In this document: positions 6,956 to 14,035 of the stretch, piece by piece
Layout: every line of letters begins with the position of its first letter
How positions within the stretch are numbered: position 1 is the stretch's first letter
Source: a candidate division NPL-UPA2 bacterium
Lineage (GTDB): Bacteria > Bacillota > UBA994
Direction of reading: 5' to 3'
DNA length: 16,187 nt
NCBI GenBank assembly: GCA_018725205.1
Contig: QLUB01000030.1
Coordinates: 1 to 16,187, forward strand
The notes under the pieces: model-generated
What the model saw: the letters and a program-made list of their open reading frames with translations, nothing else
What the model was told of the DNA's origin: nothing
The model's database searches: none
Made by a program: the position numbers and the translations under genes

Positions 6956-8288
6956 TCCCTCGCCTAGGCTCTTAGCCCTAAAGGCTCTGATTGCCGTTGA
7001 CGAGCGCGGGGCCTTTGCTAACCTCAGTATAGAGCGCGTCTCGGCCAATTCTCTAAGCAGTGCCGACAAGGCACTGCTTGTTCAACTTGTATATGGAACT
7101 GTGAGTATGAAATTAGCCTTAGACTTTCAGCTTAACCGCTTACTGCAAAGACCCCTAGAAACACTCCCGACCGCCATAAGAAACATCCTGCGGCTGGGTG
7201 CCTATCAAATAATGTACCTTGCCAAGGTCCCGCGCCATGCAGCCGTAGACGAAGCAGTAAAGTTGGCCCATCGTTTTGGGCATGTCGGCACATCTAGGCT
7301 AGTAAACGCCGTGTTGCGCCGTTTAACGCAGGCGGACCTGTTTACGTGGCCGGAGCAGTCCGAGGACTTAGTACACTATCTTTCCGTGCGCTATTCCCAT
7401 CCGCCGTTTCTTGTAACGCGCTATCTGCAGCGCCTAGGGGCACACGAGACAGAATCGCTGCTCTGCGTAAACAATCTCCCGCCGCGTTTTAGCATCCGCG
7501 CTAACACTACGCGTATGAGTGTCCAAGACCTAGCAGTGCATCTAAAAGCGCGCAATATCACGGTAGAGGACGGGCGGTACGTACCGGAAATCCTCTACCC
7601 CGTGCCCACCCCTTCCTTTGCGGACGAGCTGTTTACCGCCGGGCTCTACTCCGTTCAGGGCGAAGCTTCAGCGATGTGTGCGCACTTTCTTTCGCCGGAA
7701 CCGCATGAGCGCGTTGTGGATTTGTGTGCCGCGCCGGGGGGCAAGGCAACGCATCTCGCCGAGCTAATGGGTGATCAAGGGGAGATCTTTGCTTTCGACA
7801 GGAATGCCAAACGGTTACAGCTAGTCGCAGAGAACGCGACGCGGTTAGGACTTAAGTCAATCCGCCCGATTCACAAGGCAGTGCACGAAGCGCTTGGTGT
7901 TACCGGCGAAGTCAAGAAAGTGCTTCTAGACGCTCCGTGTTCGGGCTTTGGCGTGCTGCGGCACAAACCGGACTTGCGCTGGCGGCATAACGATGATTCT
8001 GTTCGAGAACTTGCCGCAAACCAACGCGCAATGATCTTGTCTGCCGCGAAACTCGTGGCTAGAGGCGGGACTTTGGTGTATAGCGTCTGTACCACAGAGC
8101 CGGAGGAGACGACTGCTGTTGTCGAACACCTCTTGTCGGAACGACCGGATTTTAAGGTTGCGGAAACGATGCCAGCACGTTTTAGACAAGCGCTGTCCAG
8201 CGGAGAAGGCCCCGGCTTCTACGTCTGGCCTCATCGAGACCAGATTGACGGATTCTATATAGCGACATTACAGCGTGCAGGAATTTGA
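6939..8288 (+). CDS. rsmB: 16S rRNA (cytosine-967-C5) methyltransferase RsmB
   Basis: A 449-residue SAM-dependent enzyme that methylates C967 of 16S rRNA. An N-terminal NusB-like RNA-binding domain covers about residues 1-130. A linker follows, then the Rossmann-fold methyltransferase with SAM motif DLCAAPGGKATHLAE (about 261-275). The two catalytic cysteines are Cys334 in DAPCSGFGVLRHKPD and Cys384 in YSVCTTEPEE. GTG 6939 is the only plausible start giving a full NusB-like domain. It has a weak ribosome binding site and lies inside the end of the metallopeptidase gene, so translation is probably coupled. Length is normal. Confidence 0.94.
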   Translation: MTAGGSPSPRLLALKALIAVDERGAFANLSIERVSANSLSSADKALLVQLVYGTVSMKLALDFQLNRLLQRPLETLPTAIRNILRLGAYQIMYLAKVPRHAAVDEAVKLAHRFGHVGTSRLVNAVLRRLTQADLFTWPEQSEDLVHYLSVRYSHPPFLVTRYLQRLGAHETESLLCVNNLPPRFSIRANTTRMSVQDLAVHLKARNITVEDGRYVPEILYPVPTPSFADELFTAGLYSVQGEASAMCAHFLSPEPHERVVDLCAAPGGKATHLAELMGDQGEIFAFDRNAKRLQLVAENATRLGLKSIRPIHKAVHEALGVTGEVKKVLLDAPCSGFGVLRHKPDLRWRHNDDSVRELAANQRAMILSAAKLVARGGTLVYSVCTTEPEETTAVVEHLLSERPDFKVAETMPARFRQALSSGEGPGFYVWPHRDQIDGFYIATLQRAGI

Positions 8289-8289
8289 C

Positions 8290-8307
8290 GGGAGGCGTAG
8301 AAATTTG
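8290..8307 (+). promoter_or_regulatory. Ribosome binding site that fixes the rlmN TTG start
   Basis: GGGAGG (8290-8295) begins just after the rsmB stop and lies nine bases before TTG at 8305. An upstream in-frame GTG (8275) would precede this site, and the next TTG (8311) is too far away. The signal therefore favours TTG 8305. Confidence 0.65.
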
Positions 8308-9336
8308 GTTTTGGACTTCATTACGTTGGCGCATGAAGAGAGATCGGCATGGATTGCGTCTTTGGGGGAGCAAAAGTACCGTGTCCAGCAAATTGAGGAG
8401 TGGATCTTTAAGCAAGGGGTGCTTGACTACACGCAAATGGCCAATCTTCCGAAGTCTTTGCGCGACACGCTTGCACAGCAAAGTGTACCCGTACTCTCCG
8501 CCAAAGTAGTGGCAGCAAGAACAGACGGCGGAGCAACTAAGCTGGCCGTAGAACTTGTTGACACCCAGGTAGTCGAGGCGGTCATTATGCGCTATCGGCA
8601 CGGACTTACACTCTGTGTCTCCACGCAAGCCGGGTGCAAAATGGGGTGCGCGTTTTGTGCAACGGCGAAAGGCGGCTTTGCCAGAAACCTTTCGCGTCAC
8701 GAGATGCTCGCGCAATTGCTGCTTGCTAACGCTCATCTCCGTGCCAAAGGCGAGCGAGTTACGCACATCGTCCTTATGGGTATGGGTGAGCCCTTGGACA
8801 ATTATGAAGAGAGCCTAGCGTTTATTCGCATCGCGGTGGGGCCGCTGTGTTCGATTAGTGCCCGGCGCATTTCTGTATCTACGTGCGGGTTGGTGCCGGG
8901 CATAGAACGCTTGGCTGGGGAAGGGTTGCCCTTGACGCTTACGGTGAGCCTAAATGCTGCAGATGACGAACTTCGGCAGTCGCTAATGCCCGTAGCTAAA
9001 GCCTACCCTGTCAATGTGGTGCTAGCCGCCATGCATAGGTATGCTGAGGTGACTAAGCGCCGCGTGACCATCGAGTATGTCCTCATCAAAGGGGTTAATG
9101 ACCGCGAACGACACGCCCGAGAATTAGTACAGAAGATCAAAGGCGGCAATTTTCACGTTAACCTCATCCCCTATAATCCTGTGGCTAACTCCAGTTTCGA
9201 GTCTCCTTTACCAGCATCGGTGCGGATGTTTAAGGAAGTTCTGTCCAGCGAGGGTATTGCCGTGACTGTTCGCCGCGGGCTTGGAACTTCAGTTCAGGGC
9301 GCATGCGGGCAATTGCGCGGTAACCTGCAAGAATAG
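8305..9336 (+). CDS. rlmN: Dual-specificity RNA methyltransferase RlmN
   Basis: A radical-SAM enzyme that makes 2-methyladenosine at A2503 of 23S rRNA and A37 of some tRNAs. With the TTG start it has 343 residues. The radical-SAM cluster motif is Cys111-X3-Cys115-X2-Cys118 (AGCKMGCAFC). The two cysteines of the methyl-transfer mechanism are Cys104 (LTLCVSTQ) and Cys334 near the C terminus (GTSVQGACGQL). Other family motifs are VLMGMGEPLDNY, SVSTCGLVPGI and the YVLIKGVND region. The start is set by GGGAGG nine bases upstream, with no usable ATG nearby. It follows rsmB by 16 bases. Position and neighbours match B. subtilis. Confidence 0.95.
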   Translation: MVLDFITLAHEERSAWIASLGEQKYRVQQIEEWIFKQGVLDYTQMANLPKSLRDTLAQQSVPVLSAKVVAARTDGGATKLAVELVDTQVVEAVIMRYRHGLTLCVSTQAGCKMGCAFCATAKGGFARNLSRHEMLAQLLLANAHLRAKGERVTHIVLMGMGEPLDNYEESLAFIRIAVGPLCSISARRISVSTCGLVPGIERLAGEGLPLTLTVSLNAADDELRQSLMPVAKAYPVNVVLAAMHRYAEVTKRRVTIEYVLIKGVNDRERHARELVQKIKGGNFHVNLIPYNPVANSSFESPLPASVRMFKEVLSSEGIAVTVRRGLGTSVQGACGQLRGNLQE

Positions 9337-9352
9337 TTGGCGGGGTGGTTGC

Positions 9353-10096
9353 TTGTTCAGAATTGTGTCGGATACTAATCGCGGAAAAGTGCGAGCAGAG
9401 AATCAGGATTGCGTGTTAAGCGAACAGGTTTCTCTGGCAGGTTGCGATGCCTTTCTCTGCGCTGTGGCCGATGGCATGGGCGGACATTTGGCTGGCGATG
9501 TCGCCAGTCGTATGGCTGCAGAAGAGCTCTCGCGCTCCATCCGCGCCGATTGCCTTGGCCTGCACGCGTCTAAGGTGCTCGAACAGGGCTTCGCGCACGC
9601 CAATGCTGCCGTTTACTCGGCTGCCGAGCGCCACGCGGAGTACGCGGGCATGGGCACCACCTTGACGGCTGCTCTTTTACTGCCTGAGCAAATCTACATT
9701 TGTCATGCGGGGGACAGCCGAGCCTACATGTTTTCGGGCGGTTCTTTGACGAGGCTAACTCACGACCACTCCGTGGTCGAGGAGTTACTTCGGCATGGTA
9801 GCATTTCCTTGGGTGATGCTCGCTATCATCCTCAGCGCCATGTTCTTACTCGCGCCTTAGGGGTTGCCCCCGAGCTAAGGACGGATTGTCAGCATGTGGA
9901 TTGGCAGACGGGCGAAATGCTGTTGTTATGCACGGACGGCTTGACGGGAGTGCTTTCCGATCGGGAAATCGAGGGAATCCTGCGCGAGGATAACGACCGG
10001 GCGGCCGTGATTAGGCACCTCATGGAGGAAGCCCTTTCGCGGGGTGCGCCCGATAACGTGACGATTTTGTTAGCGATGAGAGAGGACAGCGTATGA
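9353..10096 (+). CDS. stp: PP2C-family serine/threonine protein phosphatase (Stp/PrpC)
   Basis: A 247-residue metal-dependent phosphatase that reverses phosphorylation by its partner kinase PrkC, encoded next door. Metal-binding motifs are all present: RAENQD (about residues 14-19), ADGMGGH (39-45), GMGTTLT, HAGDSRAY (118-125), CTDGLTG (193-199) and APDNVT (232-237). TTG 9353 is chosen because GGGGTGG (9342-9348) lies just upstream and the product then begins FRIVSDTNRGKVRAENQD, as family members do. An earlier in-frame start would run inside rlmN. The stop codon overlaps the prkC start as ATGA, indicating coupled translation of the phosphatase and kinase. Confidence 0.95.
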   Translation: MFRIVSDTNRGKVRAENQDCVLSEQVSLAGCDAFLCAVADGMGGHLAGDVASRMAAEELSRSIRADCLGLHASKVLEQGFAHANAAVYSAAERHAEYAGMGTTLTAALLLPEQIYICHAGDSRAYMFSGGSLTRLTHDHSVVEELLRHGSISLGDARYHPQRHVLTRALGVAPELRTDCQHVDWQTGEMLLLCTDGLTGVLSDREIEGILREDNDRAAVIRHLMEEALSRGAPDNVTILLAMREDSV

Positions 10097-11928
10097 ACAT
10101 GACGGGAAAGGTATTGGGGGGGCGTTACGCAGTAGGTGAGCGGCTAGGAGGCGGGGGGACGGCCTTCGTGTACAGGGGGCGTGACGCCCTGCTGAACCGC
10201 ACTGTAGCCATCAAGGTGCTTAACACACAAATGACCGTCGATGGAGACTTTGTAGCTAAGTTTCGCCGCGAAGCACAAGCAGCCGCAAGCCTCTCTAACC
10301 CCCACATAGTAGCGATTTACGATGTGGGTCAGGACCAAGATACGCATTTCATAGTCATGGAGTACGTCGAGGGGAAGACCCTTAAGGAACTAATTGTCGA
10401 TAGCGGCACAGTTGAGAGCAAAGTCGCCATTGATATAGCGATGCAGATCGCCGAAGCACTGCGACACGCTCATCAACATAACGTTATCCATAGGGACATA
10501 AAACCTCTGAATATCTTGATGACCAGAGATGGACAGGCTAAAGTCACAGACTTTGGCATCGCGCGTGCGACAACGTCCTCCACTTTGACGCAATCGGGCG
10601 CACTAATGGGTTCTGTACATTACTTGTCGCCGGAGCAAGCTAGGGGTGGCTTCACCAATGAGCGCTCAGACATTTATTCGCTTGGCGTGGTAATGTATGA
10701 GATGCTGGCAGGAGATTTGCCGTTCACCGGAGACAATGTTTTCTCTATCGGCCTCAAGCACTTGCAGGAGTCACCCCGTCCCTTAAGTGAGCTATGTCCT
10801 ACCATTGACCCAAGGCTTGAGGCCGTAGTTATGAAGTGCCTCCGCAAAGAACAGGACAACAGGTACCAGACAGCCCAAGCCTTATTTGACGCTCTCTCCC
10901 TCTTAGCAGGAAATGGTGTAACCCAAAGAGAAGCGGCTGTAACGCCTAGACGAGACTCAAGGAGGAGCGGCGTGGAGAAGCAAAAGCGCAAGGTTTCTTG
11001 GTTAGCGGTTGTGTCCTCCGTGATGGCAGTGACGATGCTATTGACGGTTGCCGGATTGCTTTACACATTCTGGCCTCGTCCCGAAGTAGTTGTCCCAGAA
11101 ATAGTAGGGAAAACCCTAGCGGAAGCCACTGCCGACCTCCGCGAGGTAGGTCTGAACCACACCATCAAAGAGGCCGAGTCTAACCCTGATGTTGCGCCTA
11201 ACGTCGTACTGCGGCAGAACCCGGAAGGCGGCCAGACTGTGCGAGCAGGGCGCACCGTGGAGATTGTCCCTAGCCGGGGTCCTGAGCTTCTAGAAGTTCC
11301 CAACGTTATAGGCATGACGTTGTTACAGGCGGAGATTTCCCTCACCAGAGAAGGGTTTGTGCTCGGGCAAAAAACAGAACGAACGCACGAAACTGTCCCC
11401 GCAGAGCAAATTATAGAACAGAACCCGCGCCCGGGCACCTTGACACAGCGTGGAGAGCACATTGATGTTTTGATCAGCTTAGGGGTACCTGTGGTCGAAG
11501 TGCTTACGCCCCTCCTAGTAGGGCTTACAGAGGCGGAAGTTGTAACGCGCCTTAGCGAAGTTGGCCTATCCGTAAGAACTCCCGTAACCCAGGAGTTCCA
11601 CGCTACGGTTCCCTACGGACGGGTTATATCCCAGACGCCTCAAGCAGGAGAACGCCTTCCCCTAGGCGGAGAAGTGTCCATAGTGGTGAGCCGCGGCCAG
11701 CAAGCTGCCACAGTGGTTGTCATTTCCGCAGACAGATTAGCCGAGAACACGCGCATAGAAGTTAGTGTAGATGACAGGGAAGGCATGCGTGTGGTCTACG
11801 ACCGTGTGCACAAGCGTCAGGATGGGGAAATACGCGTCCCCGTGTCCGGCATTGCTCCCTTTCGACTAATCGTAAGGATTGACGGGCGCATCGACCGCGA
11901 CGAGATAATTGGGCAGGGGGGCACTTAG
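10093..11928 (+). CDS. prkC: PASTA-domain serine/threonine protein kinase PrkC
   Basis: A membrane kinase that senses peptidoglycan fragments and phosphorylates cell-wall, translation and dormancy targets; in B. subtilis it triggers spore germination. The 611 residues hold a cytosolic kinase domain with a glycine-rich loop (18-26, GGGGTAFVY), Lys41, the HRD motif 133-135, DFG 153-155 and an activation segment rich in Ser/Thr (about 160-175). A basic juxtamembrane stretch precedes one transmembrane segment (about 302-325). Three extracellular PASTA repeats follow (about 331-396, 399-465, 467-535). The last roughly 75 residues are a non-PASTA tail of unknown role. The start overlaps the phosphatase stop, and rsgA begins three bases after its stop. 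RsgA is itself a known PrkC substrate in B. subtilis. Confidence 0.96.
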   Translation: MNMTGKVLGGRYAVGERLGGGGTAFVYRGRDALLNRTVAIKVLNTQMTVDGDFVAKFRREAQAAASLSNPHIVAIYDVGQDQDTHFIVMEYVEGKTLKELIVDSGTVESKVAIDIAMQIAEALRHAHQHNVIHRDIKPLNILMTRDGQAKVTDFGIARATTSSTLTQSGALMGSVHYLSPEQARGGFTNERSDIYSLGVVMYEMLAGDLPFTGDNVFSIGLKHLQESPRPLSELCPTIDPRLEAVVMKCLRKEQDNRYQTAQALFDALSLLAGNGVTQREAAVTPRRDSRRSGVEKQKRKVSWLAVVSSVMAVTMLLTVAGLLYTFWPRPEVVVPEIVGKTLAEATADLREVGLNHTIKEAESNPDVAPNVVLRQNPEGGQTVRAGRTVEIVPSRGPELLEVPNVIGMTLLQAEISLTREGFVLGQKTERTHETVPAEQIIEQNPRPGTLTQRGEHIDVLISLGVPVVEVLTPLLVGLTEAEVVTRLSEVGLSVRTPVTQEFHATVPYGRVISQTPQAGERLPLGGEVSIVVSRGQQAATVVVISADRLAENTRIEVSVDDREGMRVVYDRVHKRQDGEIRVPVSGIAPFRLIVRIDGRIDRDEIIGQGGT

Positions 11929-11931
11929 CTT

Positions 11932-12813
11932 TTGGTGGGACGGGTCGTAAGGCTCTTAGCCGGCTACTACTTTGTTCAGGTTGGGCCTGCTCTACTTAGA
12001 TGCCGTGCCCGCGGCAGACTGCGCCTGCAAGAGGACACTCCTTGTGTGGGCGATATGGTTGAAGTCACTGCGCTCGGCGAGGGCGAGGGTGTTGTCCAGA
12101 GCATTTTGCCTCGGCGCAATGTGCTGGAGCGGCCTTTAGTTGCTAACGTCTCGCAAGTGGTAGTGGTTGCCGCCATGACCTCACCCGAGCCGAATCTCAT
12201 CCTTGTGGACAGAGTATTGGTTGCGGCGGAAGTGCTGGGACTGCGGGGTATAGTGTTTTTTAACAAGACGGATTTACAGCAGCGCGGGGAACTCAGGGGT
12301 ATATATGAGAAGGCGGGCTACTCTGTCATTCTCGGGTCATTGACGTGTGAAGATGCGCCAAGCGAGCTCTTAGACGTTTTGCGCGGGCAAACTTCCGTAC
12401 TCGCGGGGCAGTCAGGCGTGGGTAAATCAAGTCTTGTGCGGATCCTATGCCCTCAGTCTAATCCCCCTGTAGGAGAAGTTAGCGCGAAAACGCGTCACGG
12501 CAGACATACCACGCGCCATGTAGAGCTGCATTACCTGCCTGATTACAAGGCTTTCGTTGCTGATACCCCGGGGTTTAGCCGCTTGGACCTACCCGAGGGG
12601 CTCACTAGCCTTAATCTAGCCGAGTACTTTCCGGAGATGCGCTCCGCGCGAGAACGATGCCGTTTTGGCGGCGATTGCCGGCACAGCGGTGAACCAGGAT
12701 GCGAAGTAAAGGGCGTGTTACTGCCAAGTTGCGCCATAGCTCCAGAACGCTATAAGAGCTACTTGGCTTTCCTCGAGGAAGTCAGGCTACAAGAAAGGAG
12801 CCGATACAAGTGA
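11932..12813 (+). CDS. rsgA: Ribosome small-subunit-dependent GTPase RsgA
   Basis: A circularly permuted GTPase that checks late 30S subunit assembly. The 293 residues contain an N-terminal OB-fold (about 1-65), then G4 NKTD (111-114), G1 GQSGVGKS (159-166), the switch region with GRHTTRHVEL, and G3 DTPG (211-214). The order G4-G1-G3 is diagnostic of the permuted fold. The C-terminal zinc site is Cys243, Cys249, His251 and Cys257. The start is TTG 11932 (GTG 11935 is possible); a GGGGGG run about 10 bases upstream is the likely ribosome binding site. The stop overlaps the rpe start as GTGA. Confidence 0.95.
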   Translation: MVGRVVRLLAGYYFVQVGPALLRCRARGRLRLQEDTPCVGDMVEVTALGEGEGVVQSILPRRNVLERPLVANVSQVVVVAAMTSPEPNLILVDRVLVAAEVLGLRGIVFFNKTDLQQRGELRGIYEKAGYSVILGSLTCEDAPSELLDVLRGQTSVLAGQSGVGKSSLVRILCPQSNPPVGEVSAKTRHGRHTTRHVELHYLPDYKAFVADTPGFSRLDLPEGLTSLNLAEYFPEMRSARERCRFGGDCRHSGEPGCEVKGVLLPSCAIAPERYKSYLAFLEEVRLQERSRYK

Positions 12814-13472
12814 TTGTACTGTCACCGTCGTTGTTGGCAGCTGATTTGCTGTTCTTAGGGGAGGAGCTAGACAGCGTTGTCTCTGCAGGACTAGGCGATG
12901 TGCATATAGATGTCATGGACGGCAATTTCGTGCCTAACATCTCTTATGGCGTGAACATGGCCCATGCCGTCAGACGCCACGGACAGCTGAAGTTCGACTG
13001 CCACCTGATGGTGGCCGAGCCCCAAAAGCATGTTGCCGACTTTGCACGGAGCGGCCCCGGGCTCATTACCGTGCACTACGAAGCGACGCATCATCTGCAC
13101 CGACTCGTGTACGCAATTAAAGAATTGGGCGTGCAGGCCGGTGTTTCCCTAAATCCAGCTACGCCAGTAGACGTGCTCAAGTGTATTATTCACGATCTAG
13201 ATGCGGTATTGCTGATGACGGTTAATCCCGGCTTTAGTGGGCAGAAGTTTATCCCAAGTGTGTTAACGAAAATTAGTGCGGTGCGCGAACTCGCGCTCAC
13301 GCATGGGCGGGATATAGCTGTACAGGTTGATGGCGGCATCACACTGGAAACCGCAAAGCTGTGCCTAGCAGAAGGCGCGACGCACCTAGTTGCAGGGGTT
13401 TCTTTTTTCCAAAGTCCTGACCGAAGAGCTTTTGCGGCGAGTGTTCTAGAAGCAGGGAAAAACCGGGGGTAA
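12810..13472 (+). CDS. rpe: Ribulose-phosphate 3-epimerase
   Basis: Interconverts ribulose 5-phosphate and xylulose 5-phosphate in the pentose phosphate pathway. The 220-residue TIM barrel has the family motifs LSPSLLAADL (N terminus), HIDVMDGNFVPN with metal ligands His32 and Asp34, FDCHLMV with His65, LLMTVNPGFSGQKF, and VDGGI with the catalytic/metal Asp174. The phosphate-binding segment reads VAGVSFF where family members usually have VAGSAVF or VAGSAIF. GTG 12810 overlaps the rsgA stop, with AAAGGAG just upstream. The stop codon (13470-13472) lies in the loop of the following terminator. thiN, which follows rpe in B. subtilis, is absent. Confidence 0.95.
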   Translation: MIVLSPSLLAADLLFLGEELDSVVSAGLGDVHIDVMDGNFVPNISYGVNMAHAVRRHGQLKFDCHLMVAEPQKHVADFARSGPGLITVHYEATHHLHRLVYAIKELGVQAGVSLNPATPVDVLKCIIHDLDAVLLMTVNPGFSGQKFIPSVLTKISAVRELALTHGRDIAVQVDGGITLETAKLCLAEGATHLVAGVSFFQSPDRRAFAASVLEAGKNRG

Positions 13473-13485
13473 GACCCCCGGTTTT
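13459..13485 (+). terminator. Rho-independent terminator of the rpe operon, containing the rpe stop codon
   Basis: AAAACCGGGGG (13459-13469) pairs perfectly with CCCCCGGTTTT (13475-13485). The five-base interval TAAGA includes the rpe TAA stop. The 3' arm ends in a four-T run followed by CACAC. The 11-base-pair GC-rich stem makes this a strong end for the long upstream operon. A terminating ribosome would cover the hairpin, so efficient formation may depend on ribosome release. Confidence 0.85.
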
Positions 13486-13514
13486 CACACGTATAAGCAC
13501 ACCTTGCATATACT
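13484..13514 (+). promoter_or_regulatory. Candidate promoter for spoVM (sigma-A or sigma-E type)
   Basis: CATATACT (13507-13514) matches seven of eight bases of the sigma-E -10 consensus CATACANT, as expected for a mother-cell gene, but no good sigma-E -35 lies at the right distance. Alternatively TTCACA (13484-13489) and TATACT (13509-13514) form a sigma-A promoter with a long 19-base spacer. Either would start transcription just after the rpe terminator and about 25 bases before spoVM. Which sigma factor acts cannot be settled from the sequence. Confidence 0.35.
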
Positions 13515-13546
13515 GCGGCATGAGCCAAAGAAGGAGGAGGATGCAT

Positions 13547-13627
13547 ATGAGAATCAGCGTCTACAAGCCTCCCAAGTGGCTTGCTGGCATCCTGCGCTTG
13601 TTTTGGCGCAACAGGAGAAATCGTTAG
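13547..13627 (+). CDS. spoVM: Stage V sporulation protein M (SpoVM), 26 residues
   Basis: A tiny amphipathic helical peptide that recognises the convex forespore membrane and anchors the SpoIVA coat base layer in the mother cell. The product has exactly 26 residues, the length of B. subtilis SpoVM. It keeps Lys7, Pro9, Lys10, Leu12, Gly14, Ile15 and Arg17 in register (KPPKWLAGILRLFW against KLPKFLGGIVRAML). Pro9 is the residue known to be needed for correct localisation. A basic tail follows (RNRRNR). The very strong ribosome binding site AAGGAGGAGG (13531-13540) is well placed for ATG 13547; an in-frame ATG at 13541 directly abuts it and is less likely. The position, after rpe and before convergent rpmB, is the same as in B. 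subtilis. Confidence 0.93.
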   Translation: MRISVYKPPKWLAGILRLFWRNRRNR

Positions 13628-13644
13628 GCAAATCGAAAGTGAAG

Positions 13645-13676
13645 ACCCTCCTGCCGGTCAGAAACCAAAGGAGGGT
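13645..13676. terminator. Shared hairpin terminator between convergent spoVM and rpmB
   Basis: ACCCTCCT (13645-13652) pairs with AGGAGGGT (13669-13676) across a 16-base loop. On the plus strand the 3' arm runs into TTTT, with further T-rich sequence at 13689-13695, which fits termination of spoVM. On the minus strand it lies 24 bases past the rpmB stop but is followed by only a short pyrimidine stretch. It is probably bidirectional and stronger for spoVM. Confidence 0.6.
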
Positions 13677-13699
13677 TTTGCATTACCTGTTTTTATCAT

Positions 13700-13900
13700 T
13701 TACACGGCGCGAGTAACTTTGTTAGACTTGAGGCATGTTGTACACACGTTGAGCCTAGTCGGCTGTCCTTCAGCAATAACACGCACTCGTTGGATGTTAG
13801 GGAATCGAGTACGCTTGGTGCGTTTAGTCAATTGAGTCCCCTTGTAGTTCAACTTGTTGCCGGAAGACTTGGTTTTGTTGCAGACTTCACATCTGTGCAT
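13700..13900 (-). CDS. rpmB: 50S ribosomal protein L28 (zinc-ribbon type)
   Basis: A 66-residue large-subunit ribosomal protein. It has the L28 pattern of an N-terminal RCEVC, a basic middle KRTKRTRFPNIQRVRV, and a C-terminal CTTCLKSNKVTRAV. The four cysteines, as CxxC near each end, mark the zinc-binding (C+) form; B. subtilis L28 lacks this set. The ATG at 13900 is preceded by a perfect Shine-Dalgarno sequence on the minus strand (AAGGAGGTG, complement of 13909-13917) at 8 bases. It lies alone on the minus strand, convergent with spoVM and divergent from yloU, the same orientation as in B. subtilis. Confidence 0.95.
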   Translation of the reverse strand: MHRCEVCNKTKSSGNKLNYKGTQLTKRTKRTRFPNIQRVRVIAEGQPTRLNVCTTCLKSNKVTRAV

Positions 13901-13929
13901 GGTATCCGCACCTCCTTTTCACGAAAATA

Positions 13930-13959
13930 ATTCTATCACATACGAAACCACGCTGGCAA
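13930..13959 (-). promoter_or_regulatory. Extended -10 promoter for rpmB
   Basis: On the minus strand, TTGCCA (complement of 13954-13959) is a five-of-six -35 box. An 18-base spacer leads to TAGAAT (complement of 13930-13935), a five-of-six -10 box preceded by TGA, the extended -10 element. The predicted start near 13923 leaves a short leader of about 23 bases with the ribosome binding site. Confidence 0.6.
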
Positions 13960-14035
13960 GGACGGCGGCAACAGGAATATTAGAGACAATGGCGAATAAA
14001 AGATGACTGTACGCAGGAGAGAGGGAGGAAACGCA

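Noticed and set aside
8182..8766. Long minus-strand open frame (194 codons) opposite rsmB and rlmN
   Set aside because: It lies entirely antisense to two clearly recognised genes, shows no known motif and has a low-complexity composition typical of frames mirrored from GC-rich coding sequence.
14003..14005. ATG as the yloU start
   Set aside because: The added residues are not in the family, and the GTG at 14036 has a strong ribosome binding site at proper distance.
13989..14006. Five-codon frame with ATG just upstream of yloU
   Set aside because: No ribosome binding site, far too short and no family support.
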